Part shown: positions 1 to 9,485 of the stretch, piece after piece
Layout: each line of letters opens with the position of its first letter
How positions within the stretch are numbered: the first letter of the stretch is position 1
From: Pseudolabrys sp.
Lineage (GTDB): Bacteria; Pseudomonadota; Alphaproteobacteria; Rhizobiales; Xanthobacteraceae
Assembly (NCBI GenBank): GCA_030655215.1
Contig: JAURVZ010000071.1
Span: 62,001-126,000 of the forward strand
Length of the DNA: 64,000 bases
Reading direction: 5' to 3'
Notes under the pieces: model-generated
The model's input: only the letters and a program-made list of their open reading frames with translations
Told to the model about the DNA's origin: nothing
Databases searched by the model: none
Position numbers and translations under genes: made by a program

Positions 1-162
1 TCGATCGCCATTGCGGTGGCAGCGGTGGCGGCGCTGGTCGAGAACTTCGCGCTTCTGTATTTCTCCTGGGCTTCCGGCGCCTTGGGAATTGCCCTCTGGA
101 CCGCCGGCTTTGCCGGGCTGAACTTTCGGCCGGAATGGCTGGCCCAGCTTCTCGGCACCTGA
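1..162 (+). CDS. C-terminal end of an integral membrane protein (partial)
   Basis: Frame 1 is open from the left edge to a TGA at 160-162, giving 53 residues without a start. The stretch is strongly hydrophobic: two likely membrane segments (roughly residues 1-25 and 27-42) are followed by a short polar tail ending FRPEWLAQLLGT. This looks like the end of a multi-pass inner-membrane protein. Too little remains to name a family. Codon use matches the following genes. Confidence 0.6.
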   Translation, partial: SIAIAVAAVAALVENFALLYFSWASGALGIALWTAGFAGLNFRPEWLAQLLGT

Positions 163-261
163 CCGGAAAAGTCCTCGCGTCCCCTGAACCTTTTTCTCCG
201 ACCGGCGACCAATGGATATGCGGCCCACCTGGCCGCCCCAGATCACCGGATGGAGACGACC

Positions 262-540
262 ATGACCACGCTCAGCACCAAGACCCTGACCACCGCCCTC
301 GCCGCCCTTACCCTCGCCGCCACCTTTGCCGCTTCGAGCGGCGAAGCCCAGGCCCGCCCGCGCTTCGGCACGGCCCTCGGCATCGGCATTGTCGCCGGCA
401 CCTTGATCGGCGCCGCTGCCGCCTCGAACGCCTATGCCGGCCCGTCCTACGCTTACGGCTACCGCGACTGCCGCTATGTGGAGCGCTACAACCGCTGGGG
501 CCACCTGCGCGTGGTAAAGGTTTGCGACGTCGGCTATTGA
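262..540 (+). CDS. Small exported hypothetical protein, 92 aa
   Basis: The product starts MTTLSTKTLTTALAALTLAATFA and has a typical signal peptide with likely cleavage after the AQA near residue 31. An in-frame ATG lies at 250, but 262 is preferred because the GGAG at 252-255 is then a well-placed ribosome binding site. The mature part has a glycine/alanine-rich stretch resembling a glycine-zipper (GTALGIGIVAGTLIGAAAA), then a Tyr/Arg-rich tail with two cysteines (RDCRYVERYNRWG and VVKVCDVGY) that could form a disulfide. Small glycine-zipper envelope proteins of this kind are common in rhizobia-like bacteria. The function is not known. Confidence 0.65.
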   Translation: MTTLSTKTLTTALAALTLAATFAASSGEAQARPRFGTALGIGIVAGTLIGAAAASNAYAGPSYAYGYRDCRYVERYNRWGHLRVVKVCDVGY

Positions 541-593
541 TCGATACTCTGCTGTTAACGGGCCGGTAACCATAAATCGGCGAGGTTCAGCAG

Positions 594-1343
594 ATGAAGA
601 TCGCCCAACATTTTCAACGTCGTCTGGCCCGCCTGACATTGCTCACGGCGGGCCTGTTGCTTGCGCCAGCCAGTGCCCATGCCGCCGGCGCCTTTGCCGT
701 CGATGACAGCGAGATTGGCAAGCCGGGCGAGTGCAAGGTCGAGTCCTGGGTGTCCTTTGCCGGCAATCGCGATCTGGTTGCCGCGACCTCACCGGCCTGC
801 GTCTTCAACGCCGGCATCCCGCTGGAAATCGGCGGCCAGCTGCAGCGCTCGCGCAGCGACAGCGCTTGGAGCACCAGCGGCGTGGTTAAAGCTAAGGCCA
901 ACCTCATCTCATCTGAAGGCAACGCATTCGGCATTGGCATTTCGGGTGGCAGCGGCTGGAATCTGATCACCGGCGCGGGCACCGGCGGTTTCATCAATGT
1001 ACCGGTGACGATCGCACTCCGCGACACGTTCAAAATCAACCTCAATGCCGGCTGGATGTACGATACGCCCAGCAAAATCGGCTATTTCACCTGGGGCACC
1101 GGCTTCGAGTGGAACTTTGTCAAGCAATTCACGCTGATCGGCGAGGTCTACGGCCAGGACGGCCGCCTCGCCACGCCGGAGCCGGACGCCGCGCCGTCGA
1201 ATAACAGCGTGCGGGAGCCACGCACGCAGCTCGGCCTGCGCTATACACCGAAAGAAAATGTAGATTTCGACGTGATCTGGGGGCGCAACATCACCGGCGA
1301 GAATTCGAACTGGGTCACGCTCGGCGTGAACCTGCGGTTCTAG
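594..1343 (+). CDS. Exported outer-membrane beta-barrel-like protein
   Basis: The 249-aa product has an N-terminal signal peptide (basic start, hydrophobic TLLTAGLLLAPASAHA, likely cleavage after residue 30). The rest has the alternating aromatic/glycine pattern of an outer-membrane barrel and ends in VTLGVNLRF, with the terminal phenylalanine typical of barrel assembly signals. It contains paired cysteines (GECKVES and SPACVFN) near the mature N-terminus. No porin family is recognised and the substrate is unknown. The stop codon overlaps the stop region of the convergent dehydrogenase gene by 4 bp. Confidence 0.7.
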   Translation: MKIAQHFQRRLARLTLLTAGLLLAPASAHAAGAFAVDDSEIGKPGECKVESWVSFAGNRDLVAATSPACVFNAGIPLEIGGQLQRSRSDSAWSTSGVVKAKANLISSEGNAFGIGISGGSGWNLITGAGTGGFINVPVTIALRDTFKINLNAGWMYDTPSKIGYFTWGTGFEWNFVKQFTLIGEVYGQDGRLATPEPDAAPSNNSVREPRTQLGLRYTPKENVDFDVIWGRNITGENSNWVTLGVNLRF

Positions 1344-4261
1344 CGGCCGGCCGCCAAGCTCATTTCCAGCACCCGCGCGACATGAATCGCGTCTCGTTGG
1401 GCGCCGTCATGAATCTGATGGCGGCATGATGTGCCGTCGGCGACGATCATGGTGTCGCTGGCGCTCTTGCGCACCGCCGGCAGCAGCGAGAGTTCACCCA
1501 TTTGCAAGGAGACATCGATTGTTGCGCTGTTGTAGCCGAACGAACCGGCCATGCCGCAGCAACTGGACTCAATCGTCTCGACGCTGAGTTCAGGCACCAG
1601 CTTCAGCACGCTTTCGACGGCGCCCATCACCGCGAAGGCCTTCTGGTGGCAATGGCCGTGCAGCAGCGCCTTCTGCGGCAGCGCGCCGAGCGGCAGATTG
1701 AGGTGACCCGCCTTCTGCTCGCGGGCGAGGAATTCCTCGAGCAGCAGCGCATGGGCAGCGACCTGGTTGGCCGCTTCGCCCTTGAGCAATGCCGGCAGTT
1801 CGTCGCGCAAGGTGAGCAGGCAGCTTGGCTCCAAGCCGACAATGGGAATTCCGCGCGCGGCATAGGGCGCCAGCGCTGCCAGCGTGCGGCGCATCTCGGC
1901 GCGTGCTTCATCGACCTTGCCGACCGAGAGGAAGGTGCGGCCACAGCACAGCGGCCGCGCATTGCCGTCATTCGGCAGCGCCGCATGCACGCGATAGCCG
2001 CCCGCGATCAACACACTCATCGCCGCATCGAGATTCTCGCGCTCGAAATAGCGATTGAACGTATCGGCAAACAGCACGACCTCACGCCCCGCACCCGCCG
2101 AGCGGTCGCGATAAATGTCCTTGCGCCATGTCGGCAGGCTGCGCCTGGCCGAGAAGCTGGCCAAGGCCTCCGAGATCCAGCGCAGCAACGGCACGCGGTC
2201 GCGCAGATTGAACAAACCGGCAAAGCGCGCGGCCCACGGCGCATAGCGCGGCAGATAACCGACCAGCCGGCTGTGCAGCGACAGTCCATGCTTGGCGACG
2301 CGCGCCGCCATGACTTCAATCTTCATGCGCGCCATATCAACGCCGGTCGGGCATTCGCGGCGGCACGCCTTGCACGACACACACAGCGACAAGGTCTCGG
2401 CCATGTCGTCGGATGCCAACGCATCCGGACCCAGCTGCCCGCTGATCGCCAGCCGCAATGAATTGGCGCGGCCGCGCGTCACATCGCGCTCGTCGCGCGT
2501 CACGCGGTAGCTAGGGCACATGGCGCCGCCGGATAATTTGCGGCAGGCGCCGTTATTGTTGCACATCTCGACAGCGCCCTGCAGGCCGCCGCCCACCCCG
2601 GGATACGCGGACCAGTCGAGCGCCGTCTTCATCTCGACGCCGGCATAGTCCGGCTTGTACCGGAACAGCGAGCGGTCATCGAACTTCGGCGCGCGCACCA
2701 CCTTGCCGGGGTTATAAACACCGTTTGGATCGAAGCGGTCCTTCACCTCCTCGAAGGCGCGCGCAAGACGCGAGCCGAACATCGGCTCGTTGAACTCGGA
2801 GCGCACGAGACCATCGCCATGCTCGCCGGAATGCGAGCCCTTGTATTCGCGCACCATGGCGAAAGCCTCTTCGGCAATCGCGCGCATGGCCTTGACGTCT
2901 TTCTCCAGCCGCAAATTGAGCACCGGCCGCACATGCAGGCAGCCATTGCCGGCATGTGCATACCAGGTGCCGCGCGTGCCGTTCTTTTCGAAGATCGATG
3001 TCAGCCGTGTTGTGTAATCGGCGAGATGCTCAAGCGGCACCGCGCAATCCTCGACGAAGGACACCGGCTTGCCGCTCTCCTTCATCGACATCATGATGTT
3101 GAGGCCGGAGGTACGCACGTCGGTGATCGCCGCCTGCAGGCCGGGATCGAGCACCTCAACCACGCCGCCCCACTTCGCGCCGCTGTTGCCCCACGCGTAA
3201 CCGAGATCGCCGATCAATTCAGTGAGCTGGCGCAGGCGATGCAGATTTTCGTTCTGATCGTCCTCGCCGAACTCAACCAGCAGCACCGCCGCCGGCAGAT
3301 CGCGCACGAACTGGTCGAGCGTCGGCTTGAACATGGCAATCGCGCCGGCAAGCTCGATCATGGTCTGGTCGATCAACTCAACCGCGATCGGCTTCAGCTT
3401 GACGATGTGCTGCGCGCAATTCATCGCCTCGTAGAAGCTGCCGAAATGCACAGCGCCGACGGCACGGCGGCCGAGCAGCGGCGACAGCTTGAGTTCAATG
3501 CGCGTCGAGAAGCCGAGCGTGCCTTCACCGCCGACCAGAATATGCGAGAGGTTGATGTCGTTCTTACCGGGAACGAGTGCGTCGAGATTGTAGCCGCCGA
3601 CGCGGCGCTGCACTTTCGGAAAGCGCGCGGTGATTTCGTCCGCTTCGCGCGCGCCAATGGCGAGCAGGTCGCGGGCGAGTGGCCGCAAGCCGGCCGGCAC
3701 ATCGTCAACATTGCCGCCGATCGGGCCGAAATGCGCCTTCGTGCCGTCGGTCAGCAACGCGTCGATCGACAGCACATTGTCGCGCATCGTGCCGTAGCGC
3801 AGCGAGCGGCCGCCGCATGAGTTGTTGCCGGCCATGCCGCCGATGGTCGCGCGCGACGCCGTGGAGATATCGACCGGGAACCAGAGGCCATGTGGCTTGA
3901 GCTGGCGGTTCAACTCGTCGAGCACGAGGCCGGGCTCGACGGCGACCCGCGCATTGGGGACATCAAGATCGAGGATACGGGTGAGGTGCTTGGAGCAATC
4001 GACGACGAGCGAGGAGCCGACGGTTTGCCCGCATTGCGAGGTGCCGCCGCCGCGGGGCAGCACGGTGACGCCTTCCGCCCGGGCAATGCCGATGGCTTTT
4101 TCGGCCTCCTCCACCGTGCGGGGCACCACGACGCCGACCGGCGTGATCTGATAATGCGAGGCGTCGGTCGCGTAACGGCCCCGCGTAAAGCGGTCGAACC
4201 GAACATCCCCGGTCAATTCGGCCTTCAGACGCCTTTCCAGGCCGGGTAAAACCACCGCCAA
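1340..4261 (-). CDS. FAD-linked oxidase/Fe-S fusion protein, D-2-hydroxyacid dehydrogenase (YdiJ/GlcD-GlcF type)
   Basis: The 973-aa protein fuses two modules usually found as separate subunits. The N-terminal half is a GlcD/D-lactate dehydrogenase-type flavoprotein, with an FAD-binding region around residues 40-200 (PRGGGTSQCGQ) and a substrate-binding cap to about 530. The C-terminal half carries 4Fe-4S ligands in two groups (CNNNGAC with MCPSYR near 565-583; CVSCKACRRECPTG near 625-640). Two CCG-type motifs follow (CCGRTFLSVG and SSCCGMAGSFG), as in GlcF/HdrB. Proteins of this type oxidise D-2-hydroxyacids such as D-lactate, D-2-hydroxyglutarate or glycolate and pass electrons to the respiratory chain. 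It is divergent from the glyoxylate aminotransferase at 4405, so glycolate or another glyoxylate-linked hydroxyacid is a reasonable guess, but the substrate is not proven by sequence. Confidence 0.88.
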   Translation of the reverse strand: MAVVLPGLERRLKAELTGDVRFDRFTRGRYATDASHYQITPVGVVVPRTVEEAEKAIGIARAEGVTVLPRGGGTSQCGQTVGSSLVVDCSKHLTRILDLDVPNARVAVEPGLVLDELNRQLKPHGLWFPVDISTASRATIGGMAGNNSCGGRSLRYGTMRDNVLSIDALLTDGTKAHFGPIGGNVDDVPAGLRPLARDLLAIGAREADEITARFPKVQRRVGGYNLDALVPGKNDINLSHILVGGEGTLGFSTRIELKLSPLLGRRAVGAVHFGSFYEAMNCAQHIVKLKPIAVELIDQTMIELAGAIAMFKPTLDQFVRDLPAAVLLVEFGEDDQNENLHRLRQLTELIGDLGYAWGNSGAKWGGVVEVLDPGLQAAITDVRTSGLNIMMSMKESGKPVSFVEDCAVPLEHLADYTTRLTSIFEKNGTRGTWYAHAGNGCLHVRPVLNLRLEKDVKAMRAIAEEAFAMVREYKGSHSGEHGDGLVRSEFNEPMFGSRLARAFEEVKDRFDPNGVYNPGKVVRAPKFDDRSLFRYKPDYAGVEMKTALDWSAYPGVGGGLQGAVEMCNNNGACRKLSGGAMCPSYRVTRDERDVTRGRANSLRLAISGQLGPDALASDDMAETLSLCVSCKACRRECPTGVDMARMKIEVMAARVAKHGLSLHSRLVGYLPRYAPWAARFAGLFNLRDRVPLLRWISEALASFSARRSLPTWRKDIYRDRSAGAGREVVLFADTFNRYFERENLDAAMSVLIAGGYRVHAALPNDGNARPLCCGRTFLSVGKVDEARAEMRRTLAALAPYAARGIPIVGLEPSCLLTLRDELPALLKGEAANQVAAHALLLEEFLAREQKAGHLNLPLGALPQKALLHGHCHQKAFAVMGAVESVLKLVPELSVETIESSCCGMAGSFGYNSATIDVSLQMGELSLLPAVRKSASDTMIVADGTSCRHQIHDGAQRDAIHVARVLEMSLAAGR

Positions 4262-4404
4262 GCCGCTTATCCTCCCGTTCTATATGTATTTTCGCATCGC
4301 CTGATTGCGACTTACCGCTTGACCGCAATGTCGCATTCATAGTTCAACGCCACAAGCACCGCTCCCCTGCCGGGACGGTCCGCCGTCTTAGGAGCGGTTT
4401 TCCA

Positions 4405-5610
4405 ATGGCTCAGAATTCATCCCGTATGGCCGGGCGTCACTTCCTGCATATTCCGGGGCCGACACCGGTGCCCGACCGCGTTCTGCGCGCCATGGACACG
4501 CCGATGATCGATCATCGCGGTCCGGAATTCGCCAAGCTCGCCAAGAAGTGCCTTGAGGGCATCAAGACGATCTTCAAAACGACCAATCCGGTCATCATCT
4601 ACACCGCGACCGGCACCGGCGCCTGGGAAGGCGCGCTGGTCAACACGCTGTCGGCCGGCGACAAGGTGCTGATGGTCGAGACCGGCCAGTTCGCCACGCT
4701 GTGGAAGAAGATGGCCGAGAAGCTCGGCCTCGTGCCGGAGCTGATCGCGACGAACTGGCGCGTCGGCACCGATCCGAAGCTGATCGAAGCCCGCCTCAAG
4801 GAAGACAAGGGCCACGAGTTCAAGGCCGTGTGCGTGCTGCACAACGAAACCTCGACCGGCTGCCAGACCGACATCGCCGCCATCCGCAAGGCGATCGATG
4901 CCGCCGGCCATCCGGCGCTGCTGATGGTCGACACCATCTCGTCGCTCGCCTCAATGGACTATCGCCATGACGAATGGGGCGTCGACGTTTCGGTCGGCGG
5001 CGCGCAGAAGGGCCTGATGCTGCCGCCCGGCATGTCGTTCAACGCGATCAGCGACAAGGCGCTTGCCGCCAGCAAGACCTCGAAGTTGCCGAAGTCGTTC
5101 TGGGACTGGGGCGACATGATCAATATGAACAAGGTCGGCTTCTTCCCCTACACGCCCGGCACGCAAATGCTGCAAGGCCTCGCTGTCGGCATCGAGATGC
5201 TGCACGAGGAAGGCCTCGACAACGTGTTTGCCCGTCATGACCGGCTCGGCGAAGCGACGCGCCGCGCCGTGAAGGCCTGGGGCCTCGAGACGATCTGCAG
5301 CGATACGAAGTATCAGTCATCGACGCTGACGGCTGTGATCCTGCCGGAAGGCCACAACGCCGATGCGTTCCGCGCGCTGGCGCTGGACACCTTCAACATC
5401 TCCTATGGCGCCAGCTTTGGCCCGATGGCCGGCAAGTATTTCCGTATCGGCCATCTCGGCGATATCAACGACGCGATGCTGATGGGCGGCCTCGCCTGCA
5501 CCGAAATGGCGCTCCAATTGGCCGGCGTTCCGATCAAGAAGGGCGGCGTGCAAGCGGCGATGGATTATCTCGTCACCGCGCATGGCGGTGCGAAGAAGGC
5601 GGCGGAGTAA
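4405..5610 (+). CDS. Alanine/serine-glyoxylate aminotransferase family protein (PLP-dependent)
   Basis: This 401-aa class V aminotransferase opens with the family signature HIPGPTPVPDRVLRAM and has the PLP-anchoring lysine at about residue 202 in GGAQKGLMLPPG. The aspartate of LLMVDTISS, which contacts the PLP ring nitrogen, is present. Family members transfer the amino group of serine or alanine to glyoxylate, giving glycine. The start is supported by AGGAGCG about 8 bp upstream. A strong terminator follows directly at 5631. Its divergent neighbour is a hydroxyacid dehydrogenase, which suggests a role in glycolate/glyoxylate handling. The amino donor cannot be fixed from sequence. Confidence 0.88.
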   Translation: MAQNSSRMAGRHFLHIPGPTPVPDRVLRAMDTPMIDHRGPEFAKLAKKCLEGIKTIFKTTNPVIIYTATGTGAWEGALVNTLSAGDKVLMVETGQFATLWKKMAEKLGLVPELIATNWRVGTDPKLIEARLKEDKGHEFKAVCVLHNETSTGCQTDIAAIRKAIDAAGHPALLMVDTISSLASMDYRHDEWGVDVSVGGAQKGLMLPPGMSFNAISDKALAASKTSKLPKSFWDWGDMINMNKVGFFPYTPGTQMLQGLAVGIEMLHEEGLDNVFARHDRLGEATRRAVKAWGLETICSDTKYQSSTLTAVILPEGHNADAFRALALDTFNISYGASFGPMAGKYFRIGHLGDINDAMLMGGLACTEMALQLAGVPIKKGGVQAAMDYLVTAHGGAKKAAE

Positions 5611-5630
5611 TTTCACCGTTTTATTGAATG

Positions 5631-5660
5631 AACGGCCGGGCCAAAAGCCCGGCCGTTTTT
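5631..5660. terminator. Bidirectional intrinsic terminator
   Basis: A perfect 11-bp stem (arms 5631-5641 and 5647-5657) with loop CAAAA is followed by T residues on the plus strand. The opposite strand has only a short T-rich flank. It lies between the convergent aminotransferase (ends 5610) and hydrolase (stop at 5659-5661), so it can end both transcripts; its right edge touches the hydrolase stop codon. Confidence 0.9.
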
Positions 5661-6444
5661 ATGCGATTGCGCGAGCGGTAAACTCGGTTATGGCCTTGAG
5701 CGTCGCCTCCGGTGCATCGCGCTGCGGCGAGTGTTTGACACCGGGCAACAGCGCCACCTCGACCGGGCAATAACATTCGCGCTCGGTGGCTTCGATCTGC
5801 GCAACAGTGCCGTATTGATCGTCCTCGCCCTGCACGATCAAAATGGGCACGCGGATGTAAGCAAGCTGCTCTGTGATATCCCATTGGCGGAAGCCAGGAT
5901 CGAGCCAGGCGCCGTTCCAGCCGATGAAAGCGTTGTCCGGGTCCTTGTGCCAGCGCGCAAGCTTCGTGCGCAGGTCGGCCGTCTCATAGGCCTGCTTCGC
6001 CTCGACGATCGCGGCGATGCCCATATCCTCGGTGAAGAAATGCGGCGCCATCAGCACAAGGCCGCCAACGCGGTGATCCTGATGCGTACCGGCATAGAGC
6101 GCCGCAATCGACGCACCATCGCTATGGCCGATCAGCAGGCCGCGCTGGAAACCAATGGCATCGAGCAGCACCGGCAACACATCGCGCGCTTCTTCGTGCA
6201 TATACGTCAGCGGACGCGGCAACGTCACCGGCGATGATTGGCCGTATCCGGCGCGTGACCAAGCGAAGACGCCGCAGCCGGTGGCCTGTTGCAGCTTCTC
6301 GGGAAAGTCACCCCACAGCCCGACGCAGCCGAGGCCTTCATGCACCAACACAAGCGTCGGCGCCTCGCCGGGCTTTGCGCCGATGAAACGGTATTCAAGC
6401 GACTGCGCGCCGAATTGGAGAAAGCCGTCACCGGCAAGGGTCAT
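5659..6444 (-). CDS. Alpha/beta hydrolase, partner of the benzoate-CoA ligase-like gene
   Basis: The 261-aa protein has an alpha/beta-hydrolase fold with the nucleophile elbow GHSDGAS (Ser108), an acid in QGEDDQYG (Asp208/209) and a C-terminal histidine in PGVKHSPQ (His238), so the triad looks complete. Its start codon overlaps the stop of the upstream ligase gene (ATGA at 6441-6444), which implies translational coupling. A hydrolase tied this closely to an acyl-CoA ligase could hydrolyse a related ester or act as a proofreading thioesterase. The substrate is unknown. Confidence 0.85.
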   Translation of the reverse strand: MTLAGDGFLQFGAQSLEYRFIGAKPGEAPTLVLVHEGLGCVGLWGDFPEKLQQATGCGVFAWSRAGYGQSSPVTLPRPLTYMHEEARDVLPVLLDAIGFQRGLLIGHSDGASIAALYAGTHQDHRVGGLVLMAPHFFTEDMGIAAIVEAKQAYETADLRTKLARWHKDPDNAFIGWNGAWLDPGFRQWDITEQLAYIRVPILIVQGEDDQYGTVAQIEATERECYCPVEVALLPGVKHSPQRDAPEATLKAITEFTARAIA

Positions 6445-7982
6445 TGCTCCGCCCGCAGCTTGAATCGCTGAATTTTCCCGGTCGCCGTTTTCGGCAGCTC
6501 AGACCGAAACTCGATCCAGCGCGGATATTTGAACGGCGCCAGCTTCTGCTTGCAATGCGCCTGCAAGGCCGCGGCTAGCGTATCGCTCGCTTTGTCCGCC
6601 GACTTCAGCACAACAAAGGCGCGCGGCTTGACCAGCTTCTGCTCGTCATTCCATCCGACGACGGCAGCCTCAAGCACATCCGGATGCGACGACAAAGCCG
6701 CCTCGACCTCGAAGGGCGATACATACATGCCCGACACTTTCAGCATGTCATCGGCGCGGCCGCAGCAGACGTAATAGCCATCCTCGTCCTGGATGTATTT
6801 GTCGCCGCACTTGGTCCACTCGCCACGAAACGTGTCGCGCGATTTGGCGCGGTTGTTCCAGTACATCAGCGCCGAAGTCGGGCCGCGCACATTCAACTCG
6901 CCCATCTCGCCTTGCGCCACGGCGTTGCCGTCTTCGCCGGTCAATTTGATCTCGTAACCGGGCACGGCTTTGCCCGTGGTGCCGTACTTGTTCGTACCCG
7001 GCCAGTTGGTGAGAAAGATGTGCAGCATCTCCGTGGTGCCGAGGCCATCGGAAATCTCGACGCCGTAGCGATTATGGAAATTCTTGGCGACCTCTTCCGG
7101 CAAGGCCTCGCCGGCCGACTGGCAACGGCGCAGCTTCACTTCTTCTTTCCTCGGTGCGTTCGGACTGTTGAGGAAGGCGGCGTAAAAAGTCGGCACACCG
7201 AAGAACACATTGATCGGATGCTGGCGCAACAGCGCGGCAACACCATCCGGCGTCGGACGATCGGGATTGAGCACCGTGGTCGCGCCGACACTCAACGGGA
7301 AGGTCATGGCGTTGCCGAGGCCATAGGCAAAGAACAACTTCGCCACCGAGTGAACGACGTCGGTATCCTTGAGGCCGACAATCGGCGTGCCGTACAAATC
7401 GGCGGTGATCTTCAGGCTGGCGTGGCAATGCACCGCGCCTTTCGGCTTGCCTGTCGAGCCGGAGGTGTACAGCCAGAACGCCATGTCGTCGGCGACCGTC
7501 GCTGCTGTTTCATCGCCCGGCTCGTTGGCGCCGACAAGATCCTCAAACAAGCGATAACCATGCGGCACATCACCGGAGACGATGACGTGGTCAAGCTCAG
7601 GGCTTTCACCAATCAGCTTCTCGAATTTCGGAAACAAACCTTCCGACACGACCAAGGCTTTGGCGCGGCTGTCGGCCAGCATGAAGCGATAGTCGTCCTC
7701 GGTCAGCAGCGTATTGACCGGCACGGCGATGATGCCGGCCTTAAGGCAGCCAAGGAACGCGGTCGGCCAGTCAATGGTGTCGGTCAGCGCGATCAGCACG
7801 CGCTCTTCGCGGCGGATGCCGAGGCCGCGCAGCGCATTGGCGAAGCGGGCGACGCGGTCGGCAAGCTGGCCGTAGGTGAGCACGCCGCGCGGGTCGATAT
7901 AGGCGGCCTTGTCCGTGCGCCCGGCGGCGAGATTGCGCGCCAGCACATCGGCGGCGAAGTTATAGCCAGCATCGGCCGTCAT
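6441..7982 (-). CDS. Benzoate-CoA ligase family protein
   Basis: This is an adenylate-forming acyl-CoA synthetase of about 513 aa. The AMP-binding signature YTSGSTGKPKGAVH, the GLGTTEMLHIF motif, the hinge GRADDMLKVSGMYVSPFEVE and the C-terminal catalytic lysine region PKTATGKIQRFKLR are all present. GMYVSP and the overall layout match benzoate-CoA ligases, which activate benzoate or close analogues with ATP and CoA. The reading frame extends upstream to 8033. The ATG at 7982 is preferred because GGGAG lies about 8 bp before it, while the ATG at 8012 has no ribosome binding site. No ring-oxygenating (box) or ring-reducing (bad) genes are nearby, so substrate and pathway are open. Confidence 0.88.
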   Translation of the reverse strand: MTADAGYNFAADVLARNLAAGRTDKAAYIDPRGVLTYGQLADRVARFANALRGLGIRREERVLIALTDTIDWPTAFLGCLKAGIIAVPVNTLLTEDDYRFMLADSRAKALVVSEGLFPKFEKLIGESPELDHVIVSGDVPHGYRLFEDLVGANEPGDETAATVADDMAFWLYTSGSTGKPKGAVHCHASLKITADLYGTPIVGLKDTDVVHSVAKLFFAYGLGNAMTFPLSVGATTVLNPDRPTPDGVAALLRQHPINVFFGVPTFYAAFLNSPNAPRKEEVKLRRCQSAGEALPEEVAKNFHNRYGVEISDGLGTTEMLHIFLTNWPGTNKYGTTGKAVPGYEIKLTGEDGNAVAQGEMGELNVRGPTSALMYWNNRAKSRDTFRGEWTKCGDKYIQDEDGYYVCCGRADDMLKVSGMYVSPFEVEAALSSHPDVLEAAVVGWNDEQKLVKPRAFVVLKSADKASDTLAAALQAHCKQKLAPFKYPRWIEFRSELPKTATGKIQRFKLRAEQ

Positions 7983-8067
7983 CTTGGTCTCGCTCCCTGG
8001 ATTTTTATTCATTATGCCGCGCCGGGCACGCAATGCCTAGCGCAGCATATTTCCAGAGGGTGAAAGC

Positions 8068-9471
8068 TTACGGCGCGACCGGAACGGCCACAGGTTCAAC
8101 ACGCGCCTTCGGCGTCCTGAACCAGCTGCCGCTCGCCACCGCAATGACATTGGCGATGCCGTAGAATACCAAAGCCGCGGCCAGCGCAGCGAACAGGCCG
8201 GTGCTGCCGGTGCCAAGCTTGGCGACGACGAGCCAGCCGCCGCCTGCAGCAAGCCCGACGCGGGCGATGGCCGCCAAGGTTGCCCAAACCATGCGGCCGG
8301 CGCCTTGCGAGGCGAAGTAAAGACACAGGCCGCCGCCAACGAAGCCATAGGCCGGACCGACGACGCGCAGGTAGTGCGAGCCGGTCTCTATCATGGTCGG
8401 GTCGTTGCCGAACAGCGACAGCCATGCGGCCGGATAAAACGCCGCGGTCAGGCCGATGGCTTCAGTGATCACAAAGGCAATCGCCGCGCCGGTCCAGGCG
8501 ACACGCAACGCGCGCTCGCGATTGCCGGCGCCGATCGACGTGCCGACCATCGCCGCAACGGGCGCGCCCATGCCGAACACCAAGGGCACCAGCAAATATT
8601 CCAGCCGCGCGCCGGTGCCGTAACCAGCCACGGCGGCAGGCCCGATCAAGCCGGCGAGGCCCGTCGCCACCGCAATGGTAAGATTGGTGGTGAGACTGAC
8701 CACCGACGAATAAGCCCCGACGCGAAGAATGTCGCGCATCGGCGCCCACTTCAAACGCGGCGGTGTCAGCGATGGCTTGAGCACACCACGGCCGGACCAG
8801 ATGTAGGTCGCGAACACCGCGGTGCCGATGATATAATAAGCGAGCACCGCGACCGCGCCGCCGGCAATGCCGAGTTGCGGAAACGGCCCCATGCCGAAGA
8901 TCAGCAAAGGCGACACCGGAATGAGAATGAGTGCGCCGACGCTGGTCACCGCTGCCGGGAAGAAAATGTTGCCGGTGCCGCGGATGACAGCGGCGAGCGA
9001 ATTGAACAGCCAGGTCGGGATGGCACCGGCGAAAACCAGCGTCGAATAGGTGACCGCTGCCGCCAGCGAACCGCCCTCGCCACCCATCACCGCGTACAGC
9101 TTCGGCCCGAAGATAAGCGCCAGTACGGTCGTCAACGCGCCGAGCAAGAGTGTGATCGCCACGGCGGACCACACGATCTCATGCGCGCGCTCGCGGTTGC
9201 CGGAGCCGAGCGCCCGCGCCACCGCTGACAGAATGCCGCCACCCATCGCGCCGGCCGAGATCATGGTCAGCAGCATGAACATCGGAAAAACCAGCGCCAT
9301 GCCGGCCAGCGCATCGAGGCCGAGCTTGGCAACGAAATAGGTTTCGATCAGGCCAATCGAGGCCTGCACCACCATGACCACGACATTCGGCATTGCCAGC
9401 TTGAGGATCGACGGCAACACCGGCGCCTCAAGCAGCATCTTCGTGCGCGGGTCCATTTTCTGATGCGTCAT
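8068..9471 (-). CDS. MATE family multidrug/toxin exporter
   Basis: The 467-aa polytopic protein has twelve predicted membrane segments and two homologous halves of the MATE fold (for example PMFMLLTMISAGAMGGGI and its later counterpart VFGMGAPVAAMVGTSIGAG). MATE proteins export cationic or aromatic compounds in exchange for Na+ or H+. The frame is open to 9645, but the ATG at 9471 (MTHQKMDPRTK) is preferred because it has AAGGGCG upstream and the family's usual length. The upstream ATGs would run into the operator region. It is divergent from the MarR regulator at 9584 and shares its promoter region, so repression by that MarR is likely. Confidence 0.9.
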   Translation of the reverse strand: MTHQKMDPRTKMLLEAPVLPSILKLAMPNVVVMVVQASIGLIETYFVAKLGLDALAGMALVFPMFMLLTMISAGAMGGGILSAVARALGSGNRERAHEIVWSAVAITLLLGALTTVLALIFGPKLYAVMGGEGGSLAAAVTYSTLVFAGAIPTWLFNSLAAVIRGTGNIFFPAAVTSVGALILIPVSPLLIFGMGPFPQLGIAGGAVAVLAYYIIGTAVFATYIWSGRGVLKPSLTPPRLKWAPMRDILRVGAYSSVVSLTTNLTIAVATGLAGLIGPAAVAGYGTGARLEYLLVPLVFGMGAPVAAMVGTSIGAGNRERALRVAWTGAAIAFVITEAIGLTAAFYPAAWLSLFGNDPTMIETGSHYLRVVGPAYGFVGGGLCLYFASQGAGRMVWATLAAIARVGLAAGGGWLVVAKLGTGSTGLFAALAAALVFYGIANVIAVASGSWFRTPKARVEPVAVPVAP

Positions 9472-9485
9472 CGCGTCGCCCTTAC

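Noticed and set aside
7983..8033. Longer benzoate-CoA ligase start at 8033 or 8012
   Set aside because: Neither has a ribosome binding site, while 7982 does and gives a family-typical N-terminus. The alternative cannot be fully excluded.
5659..8033. A complete box or bad benzoate pathway
   Set aside because: Only a ligase and a hydrolase are present; no BoxABC, reductase or ring-cleavage genes lie within the window.
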